A stretch of DNA of 64,000 nucleotides from Mycolicibacterium aichiense (lineage in GTDB: Bacteria; Actinomycetota; Actinomycetes; Mycobacteriales; Mycobacteriaceae), in the NCBI RefSeq assembly GCF_010726245.1, contig NZ_AP022561.1:2852001-2916000 (forward strand), given 5' to 3'. Below are positions 8,124-17,901 of the stretch, piece after piece. Under the pieces are notes generated by a model that made no database searches, was not told where the DNA came from, and saw only the letters and a list, made by a program, of their open reading frames with translations. Each line of letters begins with the position of its first letter. Positions within the stretch are counted from its first letter, which is position 1. A program made the position numbers and the translations under genes.

Positions 8124-10652
8124 ATGACCGATGTGGTGAGCAGTGCACCCGGTGACGTCGCCGACCGTGACGGTGGCATGAGCCGCGCGCAACCGCACGA
8201 ACACAGCCGGACGGGATTGTCGGCCGATGCGCTGCACCGGGCGATCGCCGATCACCTGGCGTACTCGATTGCCCGGCCGCCGAGCGTGCTGACCCCGGAG
8301 CACTACTACCGTGCGCTGGCGCTTGCGGTGCGCGACCGCATGCAGCAGCGCTGGATGGCCACCACCCAGGATCTGCTGCACGGGCCTGCCAAGGTGACCT
8401 GCTACTTGTCCGCCGAATTCCTGATGGGTCCCCAGCTCGGCAACAACCTGCTCAACCTACGCATCGAGCGTCAGGCCCGCGAGGCACTCGCCGCACTCGG
8501 GCAGGATCTCGACGCGATCCTGGAGTGCGAGGAGGAGCCCGGGCTGGGCAACGGCGGCCTCGGCCGGCTGGCCGCCTGCTATCTGGACTCGATGGCCACG
8601 CTGCAGCGGCCGTCGATCGGCTACGGAATCCGCTATGAGTTCGGCATTTTCGATCAGGAGATCCAGGACGGCTGGCAGGTCGAGAAGACCGACAACTGGC
8701 TGGTGGCCGGAAACCCCTGGGAGATCGACAAACCCGACGCCAGCTATCTGGTCAACTGGGGCGGCCGCACCGAGCAGTACGAGGACGTCGCGGGCAATCA
8801 CCGGGTGCGCTGGATTCCGCGGCGGGTGATCAAGGGCGTCTCCTATGACACCCCGATCCAGGGTTACGGGGTCAACACCTGCAACACGCTGACCCTGTGG
8901 AGCGCCCGATCGGTGTCCTCGTTCGCACTGGACGCGTTCAACACCGGCGATTTCTACAAGGCGGTCGAGGACGAAGTCCTTTCCGAGAAGATCTCCAAGG
9001 TCCTCTACCCCAACGACGAACCCGAGGCGGGCAAGCGGCTTCGACTGCAGCAGCAGTACTTCTTCGTCAGCTCGTCGCTGCAGGACATCTTGCGCATCCA
9101 CACCGAGCGGGCCCGGCTGCCGTTGAGCGCGCTGCCCGACAAGTGGGCGATCCAGCTCAACGACACCCACCCGTCGATCGCGGTCGCCGAACTGATGCGC
9201 CTGCTGATCGACGAACACCACATGGGCTGGGACGAGGCCTGGGACATCACCGTCGCGACCTTCGCCTACACCAATCACACGTTGTTGCCCGAGGCACTGG
9301 AGACCTGGCCGCTGGGCATCTTCGGCGAGTCACTCCCCCGGCACCTGGAGATCATCTATGAGATCAACAACCGGTTCCTCGAGGAGGTGCGCGACAAGTT
9401 CCCCGGCGACCCCGAGCGGGAGCGGCGGATGTCGCTGATCGGTGAGGACGGCGGCAAGAGCGTGCGGATGGCGCACCTGGCCACCGTCGGCAGCCACGCG
9501 GTCAACGGGGTGGCCGCGCTGCACTCCGAGCTTCTGAAAGCCAGTGTGCTGAAGGACTTTTACGAGATGTGGCCGGAGCGGTTCGGCAACGTGACCAACG
9601 GAGTCACGCCGCGACGCTTCCTGGCGCTGTCCAACCCGGGCCTTCGCACGCTGCTCGACGAGACTGTCGGCGACGGCTGGCTGACCGACCTGGACCAGCT
9701 GCGCCGGCTGGAGCCCTACGCCGACGACCCGGCGTTCCGCGAGCGCTGGCGGGATATGAAGCGCGCCAACAAGAGCCGGCTCGCCGAATATGTGCATGCC
9801 TCGACTGGCATCGAGCTCGACCCGACCTGGATGTTCGACGTCCAGGTCAAGCGCATCCACGAGTACAAACGTCAGCACCTCAACGTGCTGCACATCATCA
9901 CTCTGTACAACCGGCTCAAGCGCAACCCGGGATTCGCGATCGCGCCGCGAGCATTCATCTTCGGCGGCAAGGCCGCGCCCGGATATTTCATCGCCAAGCG
10001 GATGATCCGGTTGATCACCGCTGTCGGCGCCACCGTCAACAACGACCCCGACGTCAACCGGTTCATGCGGGTGGTGTTCCTGCCGAACTTCAATGTCAAG
10101 AACGCGCACCTGATCTACCCCGCGGCCAACCTGTCCGAGCAGATCTCCACCGCGGGCAAGGAAGCCTCGGGCACCGGCAACATGAAGTTCATGATCAACG
10201 GGGCGCTGACCATCGGGACCCTCGATGGCGCGAATGTCGAGATCCGCGAGGAGGCCGGACCGGAGAACTTCTTCCTGTTCGGTCTCACCGTCGACGAGGT
10301 GGAGGAGCTCAAGGCCGGGGGCTACCGGCCGACCAGTTTCGTCGAGCGCGACCCGGAGCTGGCCGAGGTGCTCGAGCTGATCGTCGATGGCACCTTCACG
10401 CACGGTGACACCGAGGTGCTGCGTCCGCTGGTGGACAACCTGCTGCACCATGACCCGTTCCTGGTGCTGGCCGACTACCGCTCCTACGTCGACTGCCAGG
10501 CCCGGGTCAGCGCCGCGTGGCAGGACTCCGACACGTGGTCGCGGATGTCGATCCTCAACGCGGCCCGCAGCGGCAAGTTCTCCTCGGATCGCGCGATCGC
10601 CGAGTATTCCGACGAGATCTGGCATGTCGGCGCGATGCCGGTGCAGCTCTAG
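8124..10652 (+). CDS. glgP: Glycogen/starch alpha-glucan phosphorylase
   Basis: This 842-residue enzyme releases glucose 1-phosphate from alpha-1,4-glucan ends in the cytoplasm. The PLP-binding lysine is K688 in GTGNMKFM, and other family hallmarks are present: GNGGLGRLAACYLDS near residue 125, TNGVTPRRF, and VKRIHEYKRQ. Length matches the short, non-GT35-extended bacterial GlgP. The start is set by AGGAG 7 nt upstream of the ATG; an earlier in-frame ATG adds unlikely residues. It is not clustered with other glycogen genes here. Its stop shares CTAG with the convergent dehydrogenase gene. Confidence 0.96.
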   Translation: MTDVVSSAPGDVADRDGGMSRAQPHEHSRTGLSADALHRAIADHLAYSIARPPSVLTPEHYYRALALAVRDRMQQRWMATTQDLLHGPAKVTCYLSAEFLMGPQLGNNLLNLRIERQAREALAALGQDLDAILECEEEPGLGNGGLGRLAACYLDSMATLQRPSIGYGIRYEFGIFDQEIQDGWQVEKTDNWLVAGNPWEIDKPDASYLVNWGGRTEQYEDVAGNHRVRWIPRRVIKGVSYDTPIQGYGVNTCNTLTLWSARSVSSFALDAFNTGDFYKAVEDEVLSEKISKVLYPNDEPEAGKRLRLQQQYFFVSSSLQDILRIHTERARLPLSALPDKWAIQLNDTHPSIAVAELMRLLIDEHHMGWDEAWDITVATFAYTNHTLLPEALETWPLGIFGESLPRHLEIIYEINNRFLEEVRDKFPGDPERERRMSLIGEDGGKSVRMAHLATVGSHAVNGVAALHSELLKASVLKDFYEMWPERFGNVTNGVTPRRFLALSNPGLRTLLDETVGDGWLTDLDQLRRLEPYADDPAFRERWRDMKRANKSRLAEYVHASTGIELDPTWMFDVQVKRIHEYKRQHLNVLHIITLYNRLKRNPGFAIAPRAFIFGGKAAPGYFIAKRMIRLITAVGATVNNDPDVNRFMRVVFLPNFNVKNAHLIYPAANLSEQISTAGKEASGTGNMKFMINGALTIGTLDGANVEIREEAGPENFFLFGLTVDEVEELKAGGYRPTSFVERDPELAEVLELIVDGTFTHGDTEVLRPLVDNLLHHDPFLVLADYRSYVDCQARVSAAWQDSDTWSRMSILNAARSGKFSSDRAIAEYSDEIWHVGAMPVQL

Positions 10653-11599
10653 GGCTCCAGCACGACCTTGATGGCCCCGCTTCGCCGGTCGGAGGCAACC
10701 CGGAACGCCTCCGCCGCGTCGGCCAGCGGGAAGCGGTGCGTGACGACGGTGGCCGCGATCTCCGGATCGCCGGCCAAAGCCGCTGCCGCGTCGATGAATT
10801 CGCGGGTGTCTTGCTTGCGGTCGTAGCACATCGAGGCGGTCAGCGAGAGTTCCTTGAGCATCCACGGGATGCCGGGAACCGCTCGGTTGCCGTGCGACAC
10901 ACCGACTATCGCGATCCGGCCGCCCGGCGCTGCCCGCCGCACGCACTCGGCCACCGCCTCGTCGGTGCCCACCGCCTCCACCACGACGTCGTACTCGCCC
11001 TGTGGTGTCCCAGAGACCTCCGGGCGGCCCGCGCCGAGTCGCTCGCCTGCCTCGATCTGATGGGGGTGGCGGGCGTGCAGGTCGACGTCGAGGCCCATGG
11101 CGCGGGCCGCGGCGACGGCCAGCAACCCGACACTTCCGCCACCGACGACCAGGACACGATCGGCTGCGGCGGCGCCGACCTTGCGCAACGCATGCCAGGA
11201 GACCGCGAGCGGCTCCACCAGGCAGGCGTCGGCAACGGGCAGAGCGTCGGGCAGTGGCACGAGGCACTCGGCGGGCACCCGGACCCGGTCGGCCAGGCCG
11301 CCGTCGAACGCCACCCCGAGCAGCCCGTGCGGCGCGCTCCCCCGGCACCGCTGAGGTGACCCGCCCGTGCACTGATCGCACTGCCCGCAGCCCACCGTCG
11401 GTTCGACACAGTACGTTCGGCCGTCCACCGTGCCGGCGATCTCGTGGCCAATCGTGACCGGCAAGCCGAACGACAGCATGCCGAGGTCGCTTCCGCAGAT
11501 GCTGGCCGATCCGACGTCGAGGATCGGCCAGTCACCGGCGGGCTCGTCGACGGTGACGACGGTGGCTGATCCCTGGATCGAGCGGACGGCGCGCATCAT
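10649..11599 (-). CDS. Zinc-dependent medium-chain alcohol dehydrogenase
   Basis: This 316-residue MDR-family oxidoreductase has the catalytic-zinc cysteine in ICGSD, the GHEIAG histidine, four structural-zinc cysteines in CGQCDQC...RC (about residues 71-85) and a Rossmann motif VLVVGGGSVGLLA. It is somewhat shorter than typical members (about 340), mostly in the N-terminal domain. The family oxidises alcohols or polyols with NAD(P); the substrate is unknown. It lies 34 bp downstream of the lone qcrB in the same direction, so the two may be cotranscribed. Confidence 0.85.
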   Translation of the reverse strand: MMRAVRSIQGSATVVTVDEPAGDWPILDVGSASICGSDLGMLSFGLPVTIGHEIAGTVDGRTYCVEPTVGCGQCDQCTGGSPQRCRGSAPHGLLGVAFDGGLADRVRVPAECLVPLPDALPVADACLVEPLAVSWHALRKVGAAAADRVLVVGGGSVGLLAVAAARAMGLDVDLHARHPHQIEAGERLGAGRPEVSGTPQGEYDVVVEAVGTDEAVAECVRRAAPGGRIAIVGVSHGNRAVPGIPWMLKELSLTASMCYDRKQDTREFIDAAAALAGDPEIAATVVTHRFPLADAAEAFRVASDRRSGAIKVVLEP

Positions 11600-11633
11600 C
11601 GTTCGATTGTCCCGACCCGGCGACGACCCGCCG

Positions 11634-13256
11634 TCAGCGCCCCGTCGACGATTCGATTGCCTGCCGCTCCTCGAGCGCGGTGCGCGCCCGCTGTTCGGCG
11701 GCGTGGGCGGCCTCGGTGAGCGCGGCGTCCTCGTCGGCAGGATCGGCGGTCAGGAAGCTGCCCCGGCCGGGTGCACCGCCGAGACCCAATTTATTCATCC
11801 GCTTGGGCACCGGAGCGCCCTGGTACTCCAGCGCGATCGGGTGGCCGTCGGCGTCGAGCGGCCCCAGCGGCTGATGCAGCTCGACATAGGCGCCGTGCGG
11901 CAGCCGCTTGAGAATGCCGGTCTCGACGCCGTGCTCGAGCACCTCCCGGTCGCTGCGCTGCAACGCGATGGCCCAGCGGTAGGTGATGAAGAACACCAGC
12001 GGCGGCAGCACCACCATCCCGATCCGCCCGATCCAGGTCGTCGCGTTCAGCGAGATGTGGAACTTGTAGGCGATGATGTCGTTCATCGCGCTGTAGGTCA
12101 GCACGATGTAGAAGGCAATCGCCATGGCGCCGATGCCCGTTCGCACCGGGGCGTCGCGCGGCCGCTGCAGCAGATTGTGGTGCGCGGTGTCCCCGGTGAA
12201 CTTCTTCTCCAGGAACGGGTAGGCGATGAGCAGCAGGAAGATCACGCCCATCAGGACGGCGACCGCCACCGCCGCCGGGATGGTGTGGTTGCCGATGTAG
12301 ATCTCCCACGCCGGCCACAACCGGATCAGCCCGTCGGTCCACATCAGGTAGAAGTCGGGCTGGCTGCCCGCCGACACCTGGGCCGGCTTGTACGGGCCGA
12401 GCTGCCAGATCGGGTTGATCTGCAGCAGGCCCCCCATCAAGCCGAGGATGCCGACCGTCATCGCGAAGAACGCACCGGACTTGACCGCGAAGACCGGCAT
12501 GACCCGCACGCCGACGACGTTCTTCTCGGTGCGGCCGGGCCCGGGGAACTGGGTGTGCTTCTGGAACCACACCAGCGCCAGGTGAAGACCGATGAGCGCC
12601 AACATGATTCCGGGGAAGATCAGGATGTGGATGGCGTAGAGCCGCGGGATCAGGACATCGCCGGGGAAGTCGCCGCCGAACAGCGCCCAGTGCATCCAGG
12701 TGCCGATCACCGGAATCCCCAGCGTGATGGAGGACAGCGCGGCCCGGATTCCGGTGCCCGACAGCAGGTCGTCGGGCAGCGAGTAGCCGAAGAACCCTTC
12801 GAACATGGCCAGGATCAACAGCAGTGAGCCGATCACCCAGTTGGCTTCGCGCGGCCGGCGGAAGGCGCCGGTGAAGAAGATCCGCGCGAGGTGCACCATG
12901 ATCGCCGCGGCGAACAGCAGCGCCGCCCAATGGTGTACCTGGCGGACGAACAGCCCGCCGCGCACCTCGAAGGTGATGTCGAGGGTGGAGGCGTACGCCT
13001 TCGACATCTCGATGCCGCGCAGCGGTTGGTACACGCCGTTGTAGGTGACCTCCGTCATCGACGGGTCGAAGAACAACGTCAGATAGACGCCCGTGATCAG
13101 AAGAACGATGAAGCTGTACAGCGCGACCTCGCCCAGCAGGAACGACCAGTGGGTGGGAAAGACCTTGTTCAGCTGCCGCCGGACCGCGGCCGATGGGTGA
13201 TAGCGGGAGTCGATCGCATCGCCTTGGGATGCGGCGAGCGTGGCGGCTGATTTCAT
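11634..13256 (-). CDS. qcrB: Cytochrome bc1 complex cytochrome b subunit, stand-alone copy
   Basis: The 540-residue product is a full-length actinobacterial cytochrome b: it oxidises menaquinol at the Qo site in the membrane-bound III-IV supercomplex. Haem-ligand histidines are visible in [11 protein letters not shown] and in HILIFPG and [12 protein letters not shown] helices. The Qo-site stretch [11 protein letters not shown] and the soluble C-terminal tail [15 protein letters not shown] region are retained. AGGAGG stands just before the ATG of MKSAATLA, which fixes the start. In mycobacteria qcrB normally follows qcrC and qcrA; neither is here, so this is probably a second paralogue. Confidence 0.92.
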   Translation of the reverse strand: MKSAATLAASQGDAIDSRYHPSAAVRRQLNKVFPTHWSFLLGEVALYSFIVLLITGVYLTLFFDPSMTEVTYNGVYQPLRGIEMSKAYASTLDITFEVRGGLFVRQVHHWAALLFAAAIMVHLARIFFTGAFRRPREANWVIGSLLLILAMFEGFFGYSLPDDLLSGTGIRAALSSITLGIPVIGTWMHWALFGGDFPGDVLIPRLYAIHILIFPGIMLALIGLHLALVWFQKHTQFPGPGRTEKNVVGVRVMPVFAVKSGAFFAMTVGILGLMGGLLQINPIWQLGPYKPAQVSAGSQPDFYLMWTDGLIRLWPAWEIYIGNHTIPAAVAVAVLMGVIFLLLIAYPFLEKKFTGDTAHHNLLQRPRDAPVRTGIGAMAIAFYIVLTYSAMNDIIAYKFHISLNATTWIGRIGMVVLPPLVFFITYRWAIALQRSDREVLEHGVETGILKRLPHGAYVELHQPLGPLDADGHPIALEYQGAPVPKRMNKLGLGGAPGRGSFLTADPADEDAALTEAAHAAEQRARTALEERQAIESSTGR

Positions 13257-13435
13257 AGCGATCCTCCGAAGCTGCGCCCGGGCGCAATTGAGCAGGCGTG
13301 AGTGGTTCGGAGCCGTGTGCGTTGCGGATGGCCGCACACATTGTTGGTCATTCTTACGTCAGACTTCTCGCGCTCGCGGTCAGCGGCCGCGACACCGAGG
13401 TAGGTTGATCTGCCATCGCCAGGACGAGGAGTGCT

Positions 13436-14443
13436 GTGGCCGCAGTGACCGAGGAATCGCCGGGCGCTCCCCTGCGCGGATTTCGGCGCATCCCGCTGGA
13501 GATCCGCGAGGTCGCCACCGTGCTTGCGATCGCCATCGTGCTGGCGTCGAGCTTCGCCGCGGCCTACACCGTCGCGCTGGGCCGGCCCTCCCCGCGCAAC
13601 CTGCCCGTCGGCGTCATCGGATTGACGGCTGACACCGCACCGTTCGAGAAAGCGTTGCGCACCAACCCCAATGAGTTCGACGTCCACGAGTACGCGACGC
13701 GGGAGGCGGCGGTCGCCGCGATCAACCAGCAACGCATCACCGCGGCCATCGACGCGACCTCGAAGCCGCCGCAGCTGTTGTTGTCCAGCGCCAGCGATCC
13801 GTCAGGGACGCGCGCGCTGATCCAGCTCGACCAGACGCAGCCGGGACAATTCATCCTGCCGATCGTCGACCTGCATCCGCTGCCGCCGTCCGACCCGGCC
13901 GGGCTGGCCACCTTCTATCTCGTCATCGCCGCCACGATCCTGGGCTTCATCACGATGTTCCAGCTGCGAGCCAACGTCAAAACTCTCACCTTGCGACGCT
14001 GGCTGCTCAGCATGGCGGTGCTCGCCGTCGTCGGCGGCGCAGCGTTGGCCGTGGTGACCGGGCCGGTGCTGGGCGCGCTGAGCACACCGTTTCCTCAGCT
14101 GTGGCTGCTGATCTCGGTCCAGATCGCGGTCGCGGCGTCGTTCAACTCGACCATGCTGGTGTTGATCCACCGATGGGCGATCATTCCGACCTGGCTGGTG
14201 TTCATCCTGCTGGGCAATACCTCGTCGGGCGGGGCGGTGTCGGCGTCGCTGCTGCCGCAGCCGTTCGCGTTCTTCAACCATGCGCTGCCCAGCGGCGCGA
14301 CGGTGTCGGCGATCCACGCCGCGACCTACTTCCCGCACAACCAGCGGCCGCTGCCGTTCATCGTGCTCGGGCTGTGGCTGGTGGTCAGCCTGGCCGCGCT
14401 GATCGTGGCGTCGAAGATGCTTCGCCGTTCGCCGGCGGAGTGA
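13436..14443 (+). CDS. YhgE/Pip-like or ABC-2-type membrane protein
   Basis: The 335-residue protein has one N-terminal hydrophobic helix (about residues 27-46), an extracytoplasmic domain of about 110 residues and then a cluster of five or six helices from about residue 155 on. This layout is shared by YhgE/Pip and DUF3533 proteins and by ABC-2-type permeases, which are linked to export of lipids or peptides. It has no ATPase partner next to it. GAGGAG sits 6 nt before the GTG start. Function is not known. Confidence 0.65.
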   Translation: MAAVTEESPGAPLRGFRRIPLEIREVATVLAIAIVLASSFAAAYTVALGRPSPRNLPVGVIGLTADTAPFEKALRTNPNEFDVHEYATREAAVAAINQQRITAAIDATSKPPQLLLSSASDPSGTRALIQLDQTQPGQFILPIVDLHPLPPSDPAGLATFYLVIAATILGFITMFQLRANVKTLTLRRWLLSMAVLAVVGGAALAVVTGPVLGALSTPFPQLWLLISVQIAVAASFNSTMLVLIHRWAIIPTWLVFILLGNTSSGGAVSASLLPQPFAFFNHALPSGATVSAIHAATYFPHNQRPLPFIVLGLWLVVSLAALIVASKMLRRSPAE

Positions 14444-14460
14444 GGTTCTAGGCTGAGCAG

Positions 14461-15441
14461 ATGATTCAGGCCGGCCGTATCACCTCGATCTGGCGCTATC
14501 CGGTGAAATCGATGCAAGGCGAGCAGGTGGCCGAAGCCCAAGTCGGCGACCTCGGCGTACACGCCGACCGGACCTGGGCGGTGCGGGACATCGAGTCCGA
14601 CGCCACCACCAGCGCCAAGCGACTGCCCGGTCTGTTGTGGTTGACGGCGCGCTACGCGCAGCCGCCCGGCCCTGACGCCGGGCCCGGACACGCACCGGAA
14701 GTGCTGATCGGCTTCCCGGACGGTACGGAAGTATCCAGCTCGGATCCGACTGTGCACCAGGCACTCTCGCGCTACCTCGAGCATGAGGTGGAGCTTCGGC
14801 CGTTACCGCCGATCGACCGTCGCAGTGAGTATCGCGGACCGATGGCCACCAAAACCGACCTGCGCACGATCTTCGGACTCGACGATGACGAGCCGCTGCC
14901 CGATCTGTCGATGTTCCCGGTGCGCAAGCTGGCGGAGATCAGCCGCTATGCGACGCCGGTCGGCAGCTACGTGGACGCCTATCCCGTGCACATCATCACC
15001 GAACAGAGCCTGGCCACCCTCGGGTCATTGGCGCCGGACTCCGATTTCGACGTGCGACGGTTCCGCCCGACGCTCGTGGTGGACTCCCCCAGCACGGCGG
15101 CTCACCCGGAATGGGAGTGGTGCGGCGGACGACTGCACGCCCCACACGCCGAACTTGCGCCGATGATCCCGACCATCCGCTGCGTGATGCCGTCCCACGA
15201 GCAGCCCGAACTCAAGCGGGACAAGGAGATCACCCGGACCATCGCCGCGCACACCCGCCGTTGCCTCGGCGTCTACGGCAATGTCACGCGCGCCGGCCGA
15301 ATCGCCGAAGGTGATGTGCTGCAGTTGAATCCACCCAACCGGACTGCGCGCAGTGCCGCCGCCGGTGGCGGCGCGGCGACAGTGAAGCGGGCCGTCATGC
15401 GGGCGGTGTCGGCAGCCATGCCCAGCGGAAAGAAGGGATGA
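14461..15441 (+). CDS. MOSC domain protein (molybdenum cofactor sulfurase-like)
   Basis: The 326-residue protein opens with the MOSC N-terminal beta-barrel signature (ITSIWRYPVKSMQGEQ) and continues with a C-terminal MOSC domain containing RFRPTLVVDSP (about residues 199-210). MOSC proteins handle sulfur for molybdenum-cofactor enzymes or bind the cofactor, as in mARC reductases. The conserved MOSC cysteine is not obvious in the short C-terminal part, so the activity is uncertain. TAGGCT (14449-14454) lies 6 nt before the ATG, fitting a leaderless transcript. The stop overlaps the next start by ATGA. Confidence 0.82.
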   Translation: MIQAGRITSIWRYPVKSMQGEQVAEAQVGDLGVHADRTWAVRDIESDATTSAKRLPGLLWLTARYAQPPGPDAGPGHAPEVLIGFPDGTEVSSSDPTVHQALSRYLEHEVELRPLPPIDRRSEYRGPMATKTDLRTIFGLDDDEPLPDLSMFPVRKLAEISRYATPVGSYVDAYPVHIITEQSLATLGSLAPDSDFDVRRFRPTLVVDSPSTAAHPEWEWCGGRLHAPHAELAPMIPTIRCVMPSHEQPELKRDKEITRTIAAHTRRCLGVYGNVTRAGRIAEGDVLQLNPPNRTARSAAAGGGAATVKRAVMRAVSAAMPSGKKG

Positions 15442-15629
15442 CCATGCGTCACGTCCTCGGCGGTCTCGGCGTGCTGGTCGCGCTGTTCGGACTGTTGTTC
15501 ACCCTGCAGGGTTTCGGAGCGGTTCAGGGCAGCCCGATGAGCAACACCACGACGTGGTCGGTGCTGGGCCCGATCGTCGTGCTGGTCGGCGTCGTGCTGG
15601 CCGTCGCGGCCTGGCGTCCGCGCCGCTGA
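15438..15629 (+). CDS. Small two-helix membrane protein
   Basis: This 63-residue protein has two hydrophobic segments (about residues 5-27 and 41-59) and an Arg-rich end (WRPRR). Its ATG overlaps the MOSC gene stop in ATGA, so it is translationally coupled to it and may help place that protein at the membrane. A second ATG two codons on is an alternative start. I recognise no family. Confidence 0.65.
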   Translation: MTMRHVLGGLGVLVALFGLLFTLQGFGAVQGSPMSNTTTWSVLGPIVVLVGVVLAVAAWRPRR

Positions 15630-15638
15630 ACCGCGGCG

Positions 15639-16595
15639 TCAGAGAAGTTCCCGGGCGGTGCGCAGCCGCTCGCGCCACCACGCGATGCGCTCGGCGTCGT
15701 CGACGGTGAATTCCGCGAGGCGATGCAGGTCGGGCGCCGGGGCCGACGGCGCCACCGGCAGATAACCGTCGGCGGTGATCAGTGCGCGTCCTGCAGGCAC
15801 GATGTCGCCGGCCAGGGCCGCGGCGGTCCCGAGTCCGCAGGCGAAGGAAAGCTCGGGCAGCACACCGGCCAGCGCCAAGCCGCTGGCCAGCCCCATGCTG
15901 GTTTGACCGGCGCCGGAGACCACAACGGGAAGGTCGCACTTCTCGGCGAACCGCAATGCCCGGCGCACCCCGCCCAGCGGGGCGGCGTCCAGCACCAGGA
16001 TGTCGGCGACTTCGGCCAGGGTCAGCCCGTCGCTGCTGAGGTCGGAGACGTCGACCGCCACCCGCACGTCGATCCGGCGCCGCAGCGCGGCCAGCTCTGT
16101 CGAGCTCGCGCACGGCTGTTGCACGAACTGCAGACCGCCGGCCGCGGTGTCCAGCCTGGGCATCGTCGCGGCGGCGGTGTCGAGGTCCCACCACCCGTCG
16201 ACCAGGCAGCGGATTGACGCGTCCGGTCCGAGGGCGCAGCGCACCGCCGCGAGCCGGTCGGCATCGTCGGACAGACCGGTGACCATCACGTCGGCGGTCT
16301 GGCACCCGCTGGCGACGGCGATCGCGGCCGCCTCCTCGGCTCCGACCGCGGGCACCGCGACCGCGACCGGCACCCGGCCGCGGATCGGGTCCGGCCAGCC
16401 GACGGTCCCGCCTTCGATGGCCGAGGTCAGCCAGCGGGCCGCCATCAGATCACTGCCGGTGCGGGGCGGGCAGAACTCACCCCACCCCTGCGGGCCTTCG
16501 AGCAGCATGCCCTCGCAGCCACCGAAGCCGGGATAGTCCTCGCGCGCCGGGATCGCGAAAATCGGTGCGCCGTCGAAGTCAATCATTTCCTTCAT
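15639..16595 (-). CDS. o-Succinylbenzoate synthase-like protein lacking catalytic residues
   Basis: The 318-residue protein aligns over its length with actinobacterial MenC (enolase superfamily, menaquinone synthesis): GWGEF, QPCAS-TELA, RRRIDV, APLGGVRRAL and CGLGT regions all match in order. The catalytic residues do not. The KxK acid/base motif is D102-V-M104, the first metal aspartate is L131, the metal glutamate is Q159 and the second catalytic lysine is D203; only D182 survives. It should not make o-succinylbenzoate and is probably a pseudoenzyme with a new role. It lies 12 bp downstream of the MTHFR gene, likely in one operon. Confidence 0.8.
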   Translation of the reverse strand: MKEMIDFDGAPIFAIPAREDYPGFGGCEGMLLEGPQGWGEFCPPRTGSDLMAARWLTSAIEGGTVGWPDPIRGRVPVAVAVPAVGAEEAAAIAVASGCQTADVMVTGLSDDADRLAAVRCALGPDASIRCLVDGWWDLDTAAATMPRLDTAAGGLQFVQQPCASSTELAALRRRIDVRVAVDVSDLSSDGLTLAEVADILVLDAAPLGGVRRALRFAEKCDLPVVVSGAGQTSMGLASGLALAGVLPELSFACGLGTAAALAGDIVPAGRALITADGYLPVAPSAPAPDLHRLAEFTVDDAERIAWWRERLRTARELL

Positions 16596-16607
16596 GGGCC
16601 GCGGCCG

Positions 16608-17507
16608 TCAGGATGCGGATGGGGCCGGCGACCAGTACGCCAGCATCTCGGCGAAGGTGTCGAAGGCCGGGCGGGACATCCCGTAGGTGGCTTCGAAGTG
16701 GATGCTCAGCGGGAACCCGAGGTCGGCGACGCCGTCGATGACCCGCTTGTAGAGGTCCACCAGCAGCTGCCGCTTGACCGGCGGCTCGCTGTCGGCGAGC
16801 GTGCGGACAAAGTCCTGCTCGGCGGCGACGGCAGCATTGCCCGGGTCCTGGATCAGCCAGTTGATCAGGCCGACCCGGGACTCGACCTTCGGCACGAAGC
16901 CGAACGACAACAGGATCTCCGGGCGGTAGTCGGTGGTGGCGGCGAACTCGGTCAGGAAGCCGACGATCGCGTCGGAATAGAGCAGCTGCGTCATCCCGTA
17001 GGTGGCGCCCCGGCCGCATTTGAACCCGAACCGGCCGGCTTCCTCGGCCCGGGTCGGAATCAGGATCGCGCCCCGATTCGGGACCAGCTCGGAGAAGATC
17101 GTCAACGCGTCGGTGGGTGCCACGCCGGCGCCCTCGCCGTCGTTCATGGTCCGGGGAACACCGACGAAGGCCACACCCTCCATGCCGGCGTCGAGCAGGG
17201 CGGTCAGCCGGCTCACCAGCGTCGGCTCATCCATGAACGCGGTGACCTGAGTGCACAACCCGCGCACGCCGGGCAGCTCCGGTGAAATGCGAGACCAGTA
17301 ATCGAGCACGTCGAGCTTGGGCTTCATCTCGACCGGCCGGCCGCTGTCCTCTTCGATCATCCCCGGGATCATCACGTGCCGGATCCGGCCGTCGAGTCCG
17401 GTCTCGGCGGACAATTGCACGACCTTGCGCGCTTCCTCCAGCATTTCGTCCGGCGTGCGGTCGACGTTGGGCGGCACGAGTTCGAGCGCAACGGTGTTGA
17501 GGGGCAC
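16608..17507 (-). CDS. Mycobacterial-type methylenetetrahydrofolate reductase
   Basis: The 299-residue protein resembles the short mycobacterial MTHFR-like family, which converts methylene- to methyl-tetrahydrofolate for methionine synthesis and differs strongly from the usual MetF. Visible features are a TIM-barrel-like pattern with ALELVPPN at the N-terminus, HVMIPGMIEE, GVAFVGVP, FGFKCGRGATYG and SIHFEATYG. These positions are consistent with a folate-binding barrel, but assignment rests on overall resemblance. The ATG is preceded by GGAGCAG. The dead MenC homologue follows in the same direction. Confidence 0.72.
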   Translation of the reverse strand: MPLNTVALELVPPNVDRTPDEMLEEARKVVQLSAETGLDGRIRHVMIPGMIEEDSGRPVEMKPKLDVLDYWSRISPELPGVRGLCTQVTAFMDEPTLVSRLTALLDAGMEGVAFVGVPRTMNDGEGAGVAPTDALTIFSELVPNRGAILIPTRAEEAGRFGFKCGRGATYGMTQLLYSDAIVGFLTEFAATTDYRPEILLSFGFVPKVESRVGLINWLIQDPGNAAVAAEQDFVRTLADSEPPVKRQLLVDLYKRVIDGVADLGFPLSIHFEATYGMSRPAFDTFAEMLAYWSPAPSAS

Positions 17508-17638
17508 GAAACTGCTCCTGACGAGACGACTGATTTCGGGTGCGGTCCGAGGTGGCCGCCGGACGCGATCCGCCGATCACCATACAGAAAGCGCGGTCGT
17601 GGCCTTACTTCGCCGCCAAACGCGGTAGCTTTCTATCG

Positions 17639-17869
17639 ATGCAGGGTCCCAGGAGAGCGATCTGGCTGGTCACGCTGGCCGGCGCCGGCGCCATGGTGTT
17701 CCCGGCGTGCGGATCCACCGACAGTGCTCCGGCGCCCACTCCGTCGAGTTCTTCGGTGCAGCCCACCAGCAAGGCCACCCTGCCCGGGCCGAACAGCTTC
17801 AGCCCGGCCCCGATCGCGCCGCTGAACCCCACCGTCAACCCGAAGAACGATCCAGCACAAAGCCCCTGA
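17639..17869 (+). CDS. Small secreted protein or lipoprotein, Pro/Ser-rich
   Basis: This 76-residue product begins MQGPRRAIWLVTLAGAGAMV and then FPACGSTDS, which looks like a signal peptide with a weak lipobox (FPAC; the -3 position is not the usual Leu). The mature part is short, disordered-looking and rich in Pro, Ser and Asn. It ends 67 bp before furA. Function is unknown. The start is chosen because the upstream in-frame residues do not resemble coding sequence. Confidence 0.5.
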   Translation: MQGPRRAIWLVTLAGAGAMVFPACGSTDSAPAPTPSSSSVQPTSKATLPGPNSFSPAPIAPLNPTVNPKNDPAQSP

Positions 17870-17901
17870 CCTGCACCTCAGTTTTCATTTCGGGACAACT
17901 C

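Noticed and set aside
9330..11381. Long minus-strand frame opposite glgP and the dehydrogenase
   Set aside because: It crosses two well supported genes, and its composition is that of a GC-rich shadow.
15639..16595. Functional menC
   Set aside because: Both acid/base lysines and two metal ligands are replaced at the aligned positions.
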